From: Halichoerus grypus
Taxonomy: Eukaryota > Chordata > Mammalia > Carnivora > Phocidae
DNA length: 64,000 nucleotides
NCBI RefSeq assembly: GCF_964656455.1
Contig: NC_135722.1
Coordinates: forward strand, 88,159,313 to 88,223,312
Direction: 5' to 3'
The notes beneath the pieces are model-generated. The model made no database searches. It was not told the DNA's origin and worked only from the letters and a program-made list of their open reading frames with translations. The position numbers were made by a program, and so were the translations under genes. Shown here piece by piece: positions 10,600 through 23,530 of this stretch (its first letter is position 1; each line of letters starts with the position of its first letter).

Positions 10600-13308
10600 A
10601 GTTACTTCAGTGTGTTTCTTTTTCTTTCTTGGTGTACTGTTTTTAAGTCTTGGGGATGTTAAGAGGAGTCAATAAAGCAAAGGATAAATCAATCAATCAA
10701 TTAATCAATCAATCTCCTAGAATTTCTTTAACTCCAAAAAGAAAAAAAATCAGCAGACTTTTCTAAGAAAATTTTATGAAATCATTTTATGAATTAATTG
10801 TATAAATCTCATTTAATGCTGTTTGTTTCTCTAAGACATTAATATTGATATTTCTCTTTTTGCTTTTTTTGTCTTATTTTTGATAGATTTCAAAAGAGTC
10901 ACTAAGAGTTGTCTGGCAAATATTCTGAATCTACAGAGTTTGCCATAAATAAGACTTCTAATAAAATTAGTATATTCAATTTGGGCATCTTGAAAGAATA
11001 ACCACAGTGTCGATAAATATTATATCTGCAATCAATCCCCCCCACCCAAGTTCTCTTCCTATCCCTCTTCTCTCTCTCCCTTCTTTCAGGTGCTCACTTG
11101 GCCTTTGGTGAAGAATGGGGGTATGTGACTTTAGGAAAATGGAACATTTCCCAGAATGTATTGTTTGTGCATTTGTAATGTATGTCCTACTTGTCCTGAA
11201 GTCACTATTGGAACATGTTATTATAAAATCCCAGTATACATATATAAATAGAAAAAAGACAATTTAGAAATATGTCTTTTGTGACCAGCTGCTCTTCCTT
11301 CTAATGCTTCCCAACATTTTCCTGCTGCAGCTGTGAGGGAGATATGTAGTAGACATTGAGTGTTCTGAGCACAGAGCTTACTCCATGTCAGTTTCCCTTG
11401 CCTCTTAGTTCCCATGGGAAGGGGGCTGAGTCCTTCCTCCCCTTTCCCTTAATCCAGACCCTGATTTCATTCTTCCTCTCTTTCATCCTTGTGGTCAGCC
11501 AGATGCATCACTTGGGACCCTACTCTATCCACCTCCCAATGATGGGAGCTCCACTTATTTCTATTTTGAGTGAAGATGGGTGGGAATTAATGCATTGATA
11601 ATCTCTTCTCCACCGCACCATGCCTTCCCTCCTTCTCCCCCTCACCCTTTCTTGGTGGGAAAATAAGGACTCAGACGGTTTATGGTCCATAAGTGATAAA
11701 AGGTCTAATAAGAAATCCAACAAATGAAGACAAAAGACTTGGCGGGCAAAAACCACATTTAAAGATCTCTAAGTAGTAGGTGAGAAAGATGTGGGACATA
11801 TGAATAATTTGCAAGAGTCGAGCAAACATGTGTCTTCAGTATTTTGCCCAGCTCTCGTGGATCAGAGTTGAGCAAAAACAATGGAGAGTCTCTCCACCCT
11901 GGACAGACACTGGCATGCTGAGGGCTGGGATGCATGCCCTCCTCCTAGACGTATCTCGGAGGTGCTGGGACATGATGCTGATGGAAATGCTTTGTGACCT
12001 TCCAGGCCAGACAAGGGAAAGTACTGCTGTTCATTCAATCAGAGGAAAGGAGCCGTGCTTACTCACATTCAGTTCTGAGGTTTGGCACATAAAGGATTTA
12101 AAAGGACCCAAACTCTATGAAGGTAGCGTGACATGGATGTCATGGATGTCTTCTGGTTGCTCTTCTAAGGGATCCCATTTGCAGAGTTACATGGCCAGCT
12201 TACTCTGATGTCATTGCTTAAATAACCTGCTAACTGGAATGTATTGACATGAACTATCAACACGGCTGCAATGTACCGTCAATTCTGAACTCTTCCTCCT
12301 CCTAATGAGAGGGTTCTTATGTGTCTTGATTTGTCTGTTTTATGGCTTTTAATATTGCTGAAAACCTCAGTTGGATTTAGAAAGCAGCCATGTCTCTCCT
12401 ACATAAAGCATGCTATTTTCTAGGACCTTAACAATATTGTGTTTACCCAATGTACCTAATTCTTGTACCCAGTATCTCCATGACAGTACTCACATTTACA
12501 AAACATAGTTCTTATCTTATGTTCCTACTCTGTGCTTAAAGTGCATTGATTATATGCATCTGATATTTCTCTTTGATTAATATGGTGGCATTCACACTTA
12601 TATTCATTTCCAATCATTCTTCCCTTGCTACCATGTTTTCTATTTCTCTTTGTTGTAATAGTTTATTTCTGCCATGTAGTTTCTTTGATCTGTCCTTGAT
12701 AAATTAACAGGTGTGATTTTTACACGCTCAATGCTCAATGGCTGCTTTGTATTCATACCAAGCTGTATCTTGAGGAGTCAGATCTATATAGAAATGCAGG
12801 TCTATTTGTCTTCATTTATTATCCAATTTTTACATATCTTAGAGGTCTTGGAGGAGTCTTCCTTAAGGCAAGACCTGAGAATGGAGGCACATTGTGGTAA
12901 AGTCAAGTAATAAAGAGCTTATTGCCAGCCAGAATCTAATTTTATGGCTTTCAATCCATTATGATCATTATAAAGTGAGCATTCCACTTTAGCAAGTAGG
13001 AAGTTGGCCAGAACAAAGTGACTGCCAAATGAATGACAGTGTTTTCTCCCTTCGTTTCAGGTTATAGGTTACAAACGCTTTTGCTGAAATGGTTATCTCT
13101 TGCTGTTGTAGGACCATGGAATCTTCCTCCCTGTCTGTCTTTATGACTTGATTTCTCTCTCTGTATGGAAGGTACACTCAAATATTAGAAAAACATCTTT
13201 TTAAAGTTGAGATTGTGATGGGAAAATAACAAGGAAAGAATCAACCCAAAGTCATCATGCTTAGATGTGAATTTATAAACAAATCATCAGGCAATGAGTT
13301 TTGCTATG
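10600..13308. other. Stretch with no recognised gene
   Basis: Apart from an (ATCA)n simple repeat at 10685-10714 I recognise nothing here. A 126-codon open frame at 11828-12208 has no family resemblance and no splice or start context to support it. The stretch 11090-12250 may be an old LTR or DNA element, but I cannot name it. Confidence 0.5.
10685..10714 (+). repeat. (AATC)n microsatellite
   Basis: About seven AATC units with one TTAA interruption. Confidence 0.9.
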
Positions 13309-13321
13309 AGGTTTTATGTTT

Positions 13322-13450
13322 GTTTGTTTATTTATCTGTTTATTATTTTAAAAAAATTTTAAGTAAGCTCTACATCCAACGTGGGGCTCAAACCCACAAC
13401 CCTGAGATCAAGAGTCTTACCATCCACTGACTGAGCCAGCCAGGCGCCCC
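13322..13450 (-). mobile_element. Short-form CAN-SINE, older
   Basis: This antisense copy lacks the CT-rich segment. It reads taagtaagctctacatccaa cgtggggctcaaacccacaa and ends gactgagccagccaggcgcc. The duplication is imperfect, aggttttatgttt (13309-13321) against aggccttatgttt (13452-13464), consistent with an older insertion. Confidence 0.9.
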
Positions 13451-13905
13451 AAGGCCTTATGTTTTAAAGATACTAAGCTGTTTTTAAATGTTTGGGGATT
13501 TGGCAGAGTTCAAAATCTCTTGCTACATGCTTTAATTATTTTTTTCTTTTTCTTTCTTTCTTTCTAAAATTTCTGCTAATTTGGAGGCCCATGAGTATTT
13601 CATGGAAAACTTAAATGGTATATGGGCTTACTTTATAACTTAATCATCTACTCATCAGTATCGGACATTCAAGAAGATTGGTGAGTCTTCTTAAAAACAC
13701 TTGGAAGGGAAGATTTATATGGTCCAGTGACTCAATGATCTAGAAACCTCAAAAACTAGAGTTGGTTTGAAAAGTTAAGCTCTAGAACTATTAAGCAGAT
13801 TTAGAAAATGGCTGGCCTGGTCTCTTTCCATTCTATTATTAAAAAAAAAATGTATCTGAGAAAGTATGTGCTTGTGTGTGCATGCGTATGAGATCAGACA
13901 ATTTC

Positions 13906-14134
13906 TTTTTCTTTTTTTAAAGACTTTATTCATTTGAGAGAGAAAGAGAGAGAGAGAGCGTGTGTATACGATCAAGGGGAGGGGCAAAGGGAGAGGCAGG
14001 GAGAGTATCTCAAGCAGATTCTGCACTGAGCATGGAGCTCAATGTGGGGCCTGATCTCATGACCCTGAGATCATGACCTGAGCCGAAACCAAGAGGCGGA
14101 TGGACGTTCAACTGACTGAGCCACTGAGGCGCCC
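13906..14134 (-). mobile_element. CAN-SINE, variant head, with target-site duplication
   Basis: This antisense element has the head region gaggcggatggacgttcaac, a longer variant than the other copies, ending gagccactgaggcgccc. The 17-bp duplication tgagatcagacaatttc is identical at 13889-13905 and 14135-14151. Confidence 0.95.
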
Positions 14135-14566
14135 TGAGATCAGACAATTTCAGAGAGAGGGAGAACCACGTCGTAAGATAACAGTGCCCTTTTCCAAGCA
14201 CACAGGACTGGGTGTAGTGAAGCCCGGAGCAGGCCTGAGGCTACCATCTCAGATCACATTTTGCATCAGATGCTTGTTTTATTCACTCATCTATTTATTT
14301 ATTATTTCTTTCACTCATTTTTTCAGTTATGTGTTCTTTCAACATTTATTAAGCATTTACTATGTCACTATGTCCAAGTCACTGTATTTTAAGCTGGGAA
14401 TTACCATTTGAATCTAATATGGTTCCTGCTCTGGAAGGGCTGAACTGGTCAGCATTGTTGGAAGTGCCCAGTCAGAAGCCTGTAGGTGCTGACTCGGAGG
14501 CAGTTTGTTCTGAGAGAGCAGAGGAGGAAGTGCCTGATTTTATCCAGGAAGGCCCAGGAAACCTTC

Positions 14567-14607
14567 ACGGGGGCTGGGGTGGGGGTGGGGAGAAGTGGGG
14601 AGGTGGG
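14567..14607 (+). other. G-rich stretch with G-quadruplex potential
   Basis: At least five runs of three or more G fall within 41 bases (ggggctggggtgggggtggg and on). Confidence 0.7.
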
Positions 14608-15180
14608 TAATGTTTGCTTCTTTGTCCTGACAAATGAGTGGGACAGGGGGACCAGGGCTTTCCAGAAAGGGCAGAAGGATGTGCACAGAAGTGCACAGAA
14701 GGATGAGGCACTGGGGTGTGTTCGAGGGGTCCCCACAAGTGTGGGTGCACTGGGGCGCAGTGTCCTTTTATGGGTGGCTGGAAGGCCGGCAGGGGCCAAT
14801 TTTGGCCTTTTGGTTGGGCTGTGGTTGGATTTTATCTGCTTGCAGTAAGGAGGCTTTGAAGGAATTCATTATTTCTCCATCATGTTTAAAACATTTTGGT
14901 TGAACTCTCCTCTCTGCTTTCCTATAGCATACCTTTCCGAGAAGCTCGTGCTTCCTCGGTCAACTCCGTCTGAGGACTTGTGTGGTGGGGAACGGCCTGT
15001 GACCCCTGTGTCTTCCCCAGGCTCTGCGACTTCTGTTGCAAGTCCTTCACACGTGCCACCCTTCCAGGGGTGGTGGCGGTGACTTCAGCCCGAAGTGGGT
15101 GGATTCCCACCAAAGATTTCACACTGGGACAGAAATTTGGCCCTCCCGTGTCATTCATTTTCTTAAAATAATGCTAAATC

Positions 15181-15221
15181 ATAATAACAGATAATAATAA
15201 TAATAATAGGTAATAATAAAT
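15181..15221 (+). repeat. (AAT)n-rich simple repeat
   Basis: Interrupted ATA/AAT units: ataataacagataataataa and on. Confidence 0.9.
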
Positions 15222-16914
15222 TTTATCTATTCCTTGAAGGCGGAGGTGACTAAAGTCTGAGCTAATGGAAGAATACGGAGCATGAATAAACTCAACAATA
15301 TTGATAAGATGGCTTTTCAAAGGGGGAGCTTAGGAGAAGTCGAATGTTGGCTTGTCTATCTCTAGGCGCCTCGCAAAGAGGTCTTGGACAGAAGAAAGCT
15401 AATCAGGAGACCTGCATGGGGAGAGAGGCGTGTTATTTAATTAGCTTTACAATGGGCTGACTTGAAGGCACGTGGTGGCTTTAATAGAGGGAGATAGATG
15501 TCCTTTTTTACAGGGCTAATTGTTGGGGAAAAGCAAGGTCTTTGTTCAGACCCAGCATGAGGGCTCTGATCTCTTGGAGCCTAGGGCTGCCCCTGCTTAT
15601 AATTTTAGACAGAGCTATTCAAGGCTGCTCTGTAGAGAAAAGAAGAACAAGAACAGTATTGTGTATGCAGGATCAGTGCCCAAACCTCCCCAAAGTCACT
15701 AGGAAAAAAAAAAAAGAACGAGAGGACCCAGCCATGTGCATTTTGGAGTATTTCCCCATCATTTATTTGCCACGGTTGTTGGAAAGGGCAAAGCTACACT
15801 TTAATCAACTTGGAGCTGAGGTGGGGTGACTTAACCAAACACCCCCAGAAAACCAATTAAGTCCATTTTCCCAATGATGTGGCATTAATCTTGCCAAAAT
15901 GGAGCAGGCAACGAGTGAGGAGACTTTGTGTGTTCTAATATACCAGCCTGGGTGGCTAGGTGCCAGGCACTGGTGGTGCCAGAATACAAATTATGTAGCT
16001 GGTGCCCCCGAAATAGGAAAATCTGGGTTGCTATTGAGCAACACAGAGGCATGCGGGCTCTGACTGGCGGCAGAAGGGGCAACGTGAAATACCTCTCCCT
16101 GGGGTTCTTTTGGGCCACTGGTCAGCACAGGTTATTGAGGCCAGCAAGTAAAACACTTCATCTGAATTCTGGGGGGCAAGTCCAAGCTTGGAGGAGTGCT
16201 ACATGGGTCCAGAATTCTGTAACTAAAATGCATGCGTATGGAGCAGTAGATGGTTTGAGGTTCAGCTTTACAGCCCAAGTTCAGTTGTTAGAAAACTCTA
16301 GCTGTCAGAAAAAGAGATAACCTAGAGAAATGTAAGATGGGAAAACACAAGACAGGACTTCCGTGGAGTGAATGTGGCAATGTACTGCCTAATGGGGGCC
16401 GGCTCGAGGAATGCCTCAGACAGCATGTACAAGCTATGTCTTAGATAGGGTGTGAGGTTCTGCTAAGACCACTGACCAGCCAGATGGCACAAGCCAAGTT
16501 CTTGTTTTGCTCCGGTTGTACAGAATCACTGAATGGGTATGAGACCTGCAGCCCGGGGTGGGGACGGTCCAATGTGGGAAGAGTTCCAAGGGTGAATATT
16601 TTTCTCTTTGCTGCTAATGTGTAATGTAGCCGTGAACATACGATTAGAACTTCCATAACCGTATGTCACGTCTCTATAATGTGATTCAACCCCCTTTCAT
16701 CCAAGAGGATGCTGTGATTTGCATACTCAGACCTAAAATAATCTTTATTATTGTGTTATGGATTTAATGGCACACACCAAGAGGGATCACCATATCCTAA
16801 TCTCATCGTGGGAACATTGTATACCACAGCTTGGATTAACTTCTATGAAAATTTTATGGTCACTCAACCCAAAGTCACAATTCTGATTTTTCTAGGGAAT
16901 AAGAGAAGCAAAGT

Positions 16915-17130
16915 GTTGTTGAGTGCTCATTCTGCATCAGGCCCAGGGCAAATTACTTAGCACACGTTCATTCTGTCTTTGGTTCAACTCTGTGAGCTGG
17001 GCATGATGATCACCTCCATTCTAGAGATGAAGAAATTGAGGCTTTCTGAGGCCAAAGGACTGATAGCTGGAGGGGGGGGGGGCAAGCTGAAACTCAACCT
17101 TTTGCTCTTAACTACTCTACTACATTGCCT
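16915..17130 (-). repeat. MIR SINE fragment
   Basis: Antisense MIR: ttgagtgctcattctgcatc at the left, agagatgaagaaattgaggc in the centre, and a degraded right part that includes an 11-G run (17072-17082). Confidence 0.8.
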
Positions 17131-18748
17131 CCTCAGTTATTTTCAAGTTTAAGTGCATTCTATGAAGTTAAGACACCAAAGCCCAATAGTCGATTTGACA
17201 AGAAACTGCAGGTCTTCACATGGGCTATTTGGAAGCAGGAACACTTATTTGGAATTGTCTCTTTACCTCAACACCTCAGCCCAGTTCAATTCGATTAAAA
17301 AAAAATACTCTCCATGACAGAAAATGTTAGCTCACTGAAAATGAAGAGTATATGGGATGCTGGGCCTCTCCCGGATCTGGGAATGGTTGTTGCCAGCCAT
17401 CTGGTCTCTCTCAATGCTGTGGAATTCCCTGAAAGAAAAGTCCGTAATCTTTTTGATTTTTGACAATTCTCAACATTATTTAGAATTTTTAATTCCTGGA
17501 AAGGGATCTCTCCTGGGAACCTGCCACCAGAGAGCTGACTGCTGCTTATTCTTTCTCCCACAGTCTGTTGCCAGCTCCCCACCCAGCTGCACCTCCCTCC
17601 TCCCCTCCCCAGCAGGTCCCTAGCGGCCCTTCCCACCCAAGGCCTTTTTGTGATGAAGTCTTTCAAGATGGTTTCCCAGTCTGGGGAAAACACATGTTTC
17701 TGATCAGTCTGATGAAATACATTTCCATTGAGAAGTAACTTCTTTATTTTCTACTTTCTTCGTGTTCCACATTACCTATCATTACCTATCATTTCAAGCC
17801 CTGAACGCTTGAAAGTGCTTCACAGGCCTGACTGATTAAATGGCGCCTTCTTGCACGTCACACATGTCGGATTTGCTTCTCCCCTCTTCACTAACTCTGA
17901 GGAGAAAGGTTTTTATTGTATAGAAGCCAATCCAGATAGATGAGCTGGGAGCTGGGGTCTGTTTCACCTCATGTGTCATGGCCAGGACCATCCACTCCAT
18001 TCTGACTCCTTCCCGAGAGGTGATGCAAGACGCAGAGCGAGCACAGCTGGCTCCTTGCAAATGAGAAAAGGCTTCATCTCCCCTCGGCCCTTAAGAGCAG
18101 AGAATTGCATGTGAACTGTAATCTTGGAGAAGTTGACATATCCCTTCTTGAGGCTGTTTCTCAACTGTCAACTTTCTATCAGTGGCATAAGGGGTACTTA
18201 GTCAATTCCAAAAATGAGTAATTACCCTGGACACCCTAGAGTTGTTTTTATGGATTTATGTTCCTGAATAGGTACGGAATTCTGGATTTTGTGTACATTT
18301 TTCAGGCCAGTCCATGTACAAAAGAAGATCGGAAACAGCAAGGGAATTTAAAAAGTCCTCCGCATTGCACGATTCAGCAGGGGGCAAAGGTGGTACTCGT
18401 ATGAATTCCTTATGACATGATAACGTTCAGTGCAGGATGCTAAAGGTGAGACGGATGCTAGAGACGTTCCTGAGTAAAACGTTTGTAGACGACCCACAGA
18501 ATGTTAGAGTTATTGGCTAGGAAGATGTTCTCGGTGTGACACGTTCAATTTTTTCTTGGGCCTCTTCTCATATAATAGGCCCAAGATAAAAAGGACCTAG
18601 GTCCTCTGGTTGAGGTGATGTAAAAGAATGTGTGTTCATGATCCTCATCACAGCTTGGTGGTAACTGTGGACCCTAACCGAACCTGTTATTTCCTTGGCT
18701 TCTATGGTTTAAGATCAACCTGCTTGGTGTTTTTTTGTTTTGTTTTTG

Positions 18749-18751
<3 letters not shown>

Positions 18752-18780
<29 letters not shown>
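18752..18780 (+). repeat. (TG)n microsatellite
   Basis: About 14 TG units, preceded by a (TTTTG)n-like run. Confidence 0.97.
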
Positions 18781-19426
18781 CTGTGTGCCACCTGTTTGGT
18801 GCCCGTGCCTCAGTTGGTCCCTCTGCCCTCCCCGTCCCCACTCCCTCCCCGTTCTCGTTCTCTCACTCTGGGGGATGCCTACAGTATGGCCTGTGCTTCC
18901 AGAAACCTGACCAGTTAGAGCAAATTTGACAAGGTAAAGGGGATTTGTAACAGGTACTAGCCTCCCTATCAGCATCTGACAGTCTATTCTTCCTCCCAAA
19001 GATGGAGATAATGGGGTTCCTTTCATGCATTCTCTTGAATCTTTATGGATATAATGATTGGGCATCTTACCTTCACGATAATCAGTGATATAGAAGATTC
19101 AACTTAAAGTTCAGAAGGCCCTAAAGACTGCCTCTGAGCAGCAGAGTGAGACTACGGACAGTAGGTGACATAAAAGTTCAGACTGACAACAAAGCAGCTG
19201 GTTGGCTTTGTGGTAAGCCAGATGCCATTTTTCACAAACACCTATACCGAAAATGCTCAGATGAAAAATAAAATGAATATGCTGACCTTCAGCAACATTT
19301 TCCTTTACAGGAGGTCAGAGAGGACAGTAGCCCAATAAAACTTCATAAAGACCTTTTCAGTTGGAAAAGCGTCACTTGGCTGGGTCTTTGCTCTTGAACT
19401 TTGGGCAACCTTGAGTCGCACATTAG

Positions 19427-19470
19427 ACAAAACTAAACAAACAAACAAAGTAAGTAAATAAAATAAAATC
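19427..19470 (+). repeat. A-rich (AAAC)n/(AAAT)n simple repeat
   Basis: Reads aaactaaacaaacaaacaaa then taaataaaataaaatc. It looks like a retroposon tail, but I recognise no element to its left. Confidence 0.75.
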
Positions 19471-21759
19471 GAAGACGGATATCTGAGTTAAAGATCCATA
19501 TTTGGAATGTGAGGAAGTTACCTGTTCATTAATTAAATCATCAATGGGTTTATTAAGCTCCTGCCATCTTGAGCTGGGTACTGGAGGTTGTGATGGCTCA
19601 GGCCGGTTGCTGCCTTTAGGTAGCGTCGGAGGGGACGTGCCCATTCAAATGTTCACTAGGTGTCTGCACAGGCCTCTGAGTGCGAGAGGACCACCTCATG
19701 GGGATGGGGAGGGAGATTCTTTGCATGCAGCACGTCCATGTGGGGAGAAAGTCTGTGTTTGAGGTCGATTTCCAGCTTGACCTTCCCTTGCACCTTCTGT
19801 GTCCTCCTCCTGAGATCCTCTCTCCTCTCTCCCCCTCGATGTCCCATGCAACCTTCCAGCTTGGGAACCTCCTATGGATTTGCTTTATTGTCCTTCCATG
19901 GCTGATGGCCATGCAGGTCCTTGAAATGGGCTCGGTGACCATACTGGACACATTACCAGGCTTTAATTTCATTTTGAGATCTTAGGGATTTAAGTCCCCA
20001 AATGCCGAGGACATAGAATTGCTGTGACTCCTCATGCCTGCCCCCGACCCCAACTTGTCCTTCCTTTGTTCTCCAAGAAGGTCCCTTGCTAGTGCTTCCT
20101 CCTGTACCATCGTCCTTTTTCCCATCAGGATGATTTCTTCCTCTTCTCGTGCTCTCTGCTTCCCCCGCCTCACTTCCAGCATTAAGAACAGGCTGGAGAA
20201 ATCCTCCGCCCTATCTCTGCTCCTTCATCTCTGGGGGTGGTAAATGCTAGTCTTTGGGGCAATTGCGTTGGCATTTTAAAATGAAAGGGGGAGGAAAATG
20301 GGGAAGATTCCACAATGAAATTATCTTAATTTGAGATTCAGACCACAACTGCAGAGAACATCTGTTTTGAAGTCTGCTGTTGTCTTTGTAACCCAAGAGA
20401 AAAGCAGGGTAAGATCAGAGGAAGGCCTTAGCCTTCCACCAGATGAAACCACCTGCAGGCTGGGGAGGGGGCCAGGATTTTGTTCTCCTGGGGTATAGAG
20501 CTCCTTGCTAAGAGCCTGCTTCTCTGCTTCTTCAGGTTATTAAAGAACGCTGGTGCTCCTGCCACCTGTGCTAGGGCTATCATCCCTCTACCTCCTCAAG
20601 AGGCCAATTTAGGACAATTTAAATTGGAATCCAGATTACATGATCCCCAAAGGCTCATAGGGTAGCCTGCATTCTGCATTATCCAGGCCCAGGAGGGAGC
20701 AACAATCCCAGGAAATGGGCTCAGTGTGGGTGTAGAGGAAGCCTCGGAGCCCTGCAGCCTTGATAGGCAGCTCCTCACCTCTTTCTGGGGGAGTAGAGCC
20801 CGATTTGCTGCTAGAGGAATACGTGATGTCTAAACTGGTGGATTTTATAGTGTCGCTTGGTCTGTGGATTAGGCCAATCCATCCCACATTGTTGGGGCTG
20901 CAGATGCAGCTGAATGGTTCATAATTACAGTCTAAAGAAACTGCAGACAGCAATAGAGCCAACCCAGACCCTTTCTCTCCCTACAGCCCATGCCAAGCTG
21001 GCTCCCACAGGGAATGCTAGTGTGGTTATCCTGCATTGCACTTGCCCAAAGACAACACATCGGGTGTAGAGAACACTGTCAGATTTCCAGAAATTGAGGC
21101 TGATCATCTATCTGTTTCTGTGTACACTGGATCCTGCTTTGTGTCTCAAGAGTGTCCCGTAACAGACCACGCTGAATGGCGTGGCTTATGCAAGTGTGGT
21201 ATCCGCAGACCCAAGGAGATGCCACGGACAGAACTGCAGTCCCAGGGATACTGTTGTAGGACTGGACATTGTCTTTTTCAGGATGTGTGGCCTTGGGCAG
21301 AATGACCTACCCTCTCACACTCATTTTTTCCCTCTAGTGAGCAGGAGGGCTAGACTTGAAAATCTCTAAGAGACTCCAGCTAGCTCCAACACATGACAAA
21401 GCCAAGATCGAAGATGTTGGCTCTACTGAGGTACCACCCACGCGATCTTCCTTCTGAATTTGAACTACGGATTTTCCATGACTCTTAAATACAAATCTGC
21501 AGTTTTCTCTTCTAATCAGGTAGTGATGGGATTTCTCAAAGGAGGCCAAAGCTGGGCAAGTTCCCAAATCAGGAACTGAGTGAGGAAGGGGTCTGGAGAG
21601 ATTTTTAAATTAACACGATCGTTCTCCCTATCTGTCCCTGAAGACAGTTCAGGTAAATAGAGGATGCAAGTTACTCTGCGAAGGGGATGGTCCTGGAGAT
21701 TGAACAGGATTTCTTGACTATTCTACCTCATCCTGGATCTTAATAGCAGTAACAACAAT

Positions 21760-21990
21760 TTAACTGGGCACGTTTTCTGACCCGGACGCCGTGCTAAGTG
21801 CTTTGCATGCATTATCCCATTTAATGCTCCAAACGACCCTAAAAGCGGGGTGCTATTATTGTCTCTACCTTGAGTGTGGAGGAGCTGAGGTTTTGGAGTA
21901 AGTGACTTAGGAGCAGGAATTTAGCCAGTTAGCGGGTAGAGCTAGAGTTCGAACCTGAGTCCTACTCCAAGCCTACACTGCTCACTCTCA
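21760..21990 (-). repeat. MIR SINE fragment
   Basis: A long antisense MIR: gtgctaagtgctttgcatgc at the left, gaggagctgaggttttggag in the centre and gttcgaacctgagtcctact at the right, with the tRNA-like head well preserved. Confidence 0.85.
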
Positions 21991-22104
21991 TCTTGGATTG
22001 TGTGTGCCAAGCAGCCCCTAAGTCCTCCCTCTCCCTGCCCCCCTCCCCCCACTACTTCCCCCTAACTAGGGCTCTTCTTACGGCCCATTGTTTATTGTAC
22101 CTTC

Positions 22105-22275
22105 TAAACAATAGCTAATGAGTGTGTATTACATGGTCGGGAGAGCCAGGGGTGATTTGATTCCCTGAAACAGAGATGAGGTTGTCACACACAAAGGTTA
22201 AGTGGCTCTGCTGAGGTCACGGAGCCAGCCCGCAGCCCTACAGCTCTGAGCCCGCCACTTGGGTTTTTAAACTGA
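22105..22275 (-). repeat. MIR SINE fragment
   Basis: Degraded antisense MIR: aggttaagtggctctgctga then ggtcacggagccagcc, equivalent to ggtcacacagctagt. Confidence 0.6.
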
Positions 22276-23464
22276 CCCTCAGGCCTTCTGGCATCAGAGT
22301 TTAATTAAGAGAGTTATTTTCATTTTCCTTTCGATCTCCAATTTGCCATTTTATTGCTGCTTGATAATGGTAGATATCGAAGCCCCAGGCAGTTTTCTGC
22401 CCCACTGTGCTTTTTTAATGACTCAACTTATCACGGAGAAACCACTTGCTTTAGAGTGAAGTTTTAGAGGCCTGTTTCTAGGTCCCTGTGTGCGACGGGG
22501 ACTGTTGCCTTTTCTCAGAGAAAAAACAACCACAAACGCAACTCAGACAGGTTGTTAATTGAGGACTTTTTTTTTTTTTTAATCTTACATTTGAACCTGT
22601 AAATCAACATCTGTGAGTCATAAACTTGTTCTGGATCAGCCGTTAGTGGTCTGAATGTTTTTTGCACCTACCTCCAAGACAGCATATTTTAGCTCAAAAC
22701 TCAGAGGTTCTTTGGTTTGGTGAAGTTTAAGATTCAAGAAAGAGACAAATAACTTATTCTAGCACGCTTGTGGAGAGGGAGAGTCTGTCTTCCATGACTG
22801 TTTGAAATCTGGTGTATTTTTATCTTTCTTTTTTATTGAGGCTGGTGTGGAGTTGAGGGGCGGAGTAGTAAAGAGAAAGTTAATGTTTTGGACATCTTCT
22901 ATGCATGTGAGGGAATTCTTATAAAAATGTGACTAGTTGCTCGAGATCATTAATGTCTAACTGCACACCCCTGTCCCCCAACTCTTGCAGCCCTGTTTTG
23001 ACCCTTATTGACATGAAGTTCCTAGTTTAGGGAGTTTTAGCGCTTGCTGGGTGTAATTCCCTAGGGCTTAGGAATGTTTAAAAATACAATCCTGTTTTCT
23101 CCCGAGTGTAGGAGGATCAGACTGCTGCATTACAAACAAAAGCAAGGAAGTATTTCCTTGGTTGATTTTTCTCGAGTGCCTCACAAGTTGGAACAACTTG
23201 CCTAAGTAGCTGGAAGGCAAGGCCCAGCTGCTCTTGTTTTGCTGGTGGGGAAACTGAGGCACAAGTGAACCTGAGTGGGCACGAATGCTGGGGAACAGGG
23301 GTTCTGCTCTGACGTGGGGGACACAGGGCAGACCTAGGGGCGGAGTAGCTTACATGGTTAAGTTCATCTTCACAAGCCATAGCAGAACCAGCTTCACTTA
23401 AACCTTTGAGTTAGAGAGAGTTGGTGGCAAAGTAGACGCTCCTAGTGACCAGGAAGTTGATAGT

Positions 23465-23530
23465 TCATTACTGAATAGATATTTCCTGAGTGTCTGCAGT
23501 GTGTCAGGCACTGGGCTAGGATTGTTTTTT
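23465..23530 (-). repeat. MIR 3'-tail fragment
   Basis: The short segment ctgagtgtctgcagtgtgtc aggcactgggctagg is the antisense of the MIR tail (cctagcacagtgcctgg…). Confidence 0.6.

Noticed and set aside
11828..12208. 126-codon open frame upstream of ETS1
   Set aside because: No similarity that I recognise and no gene structure around it.
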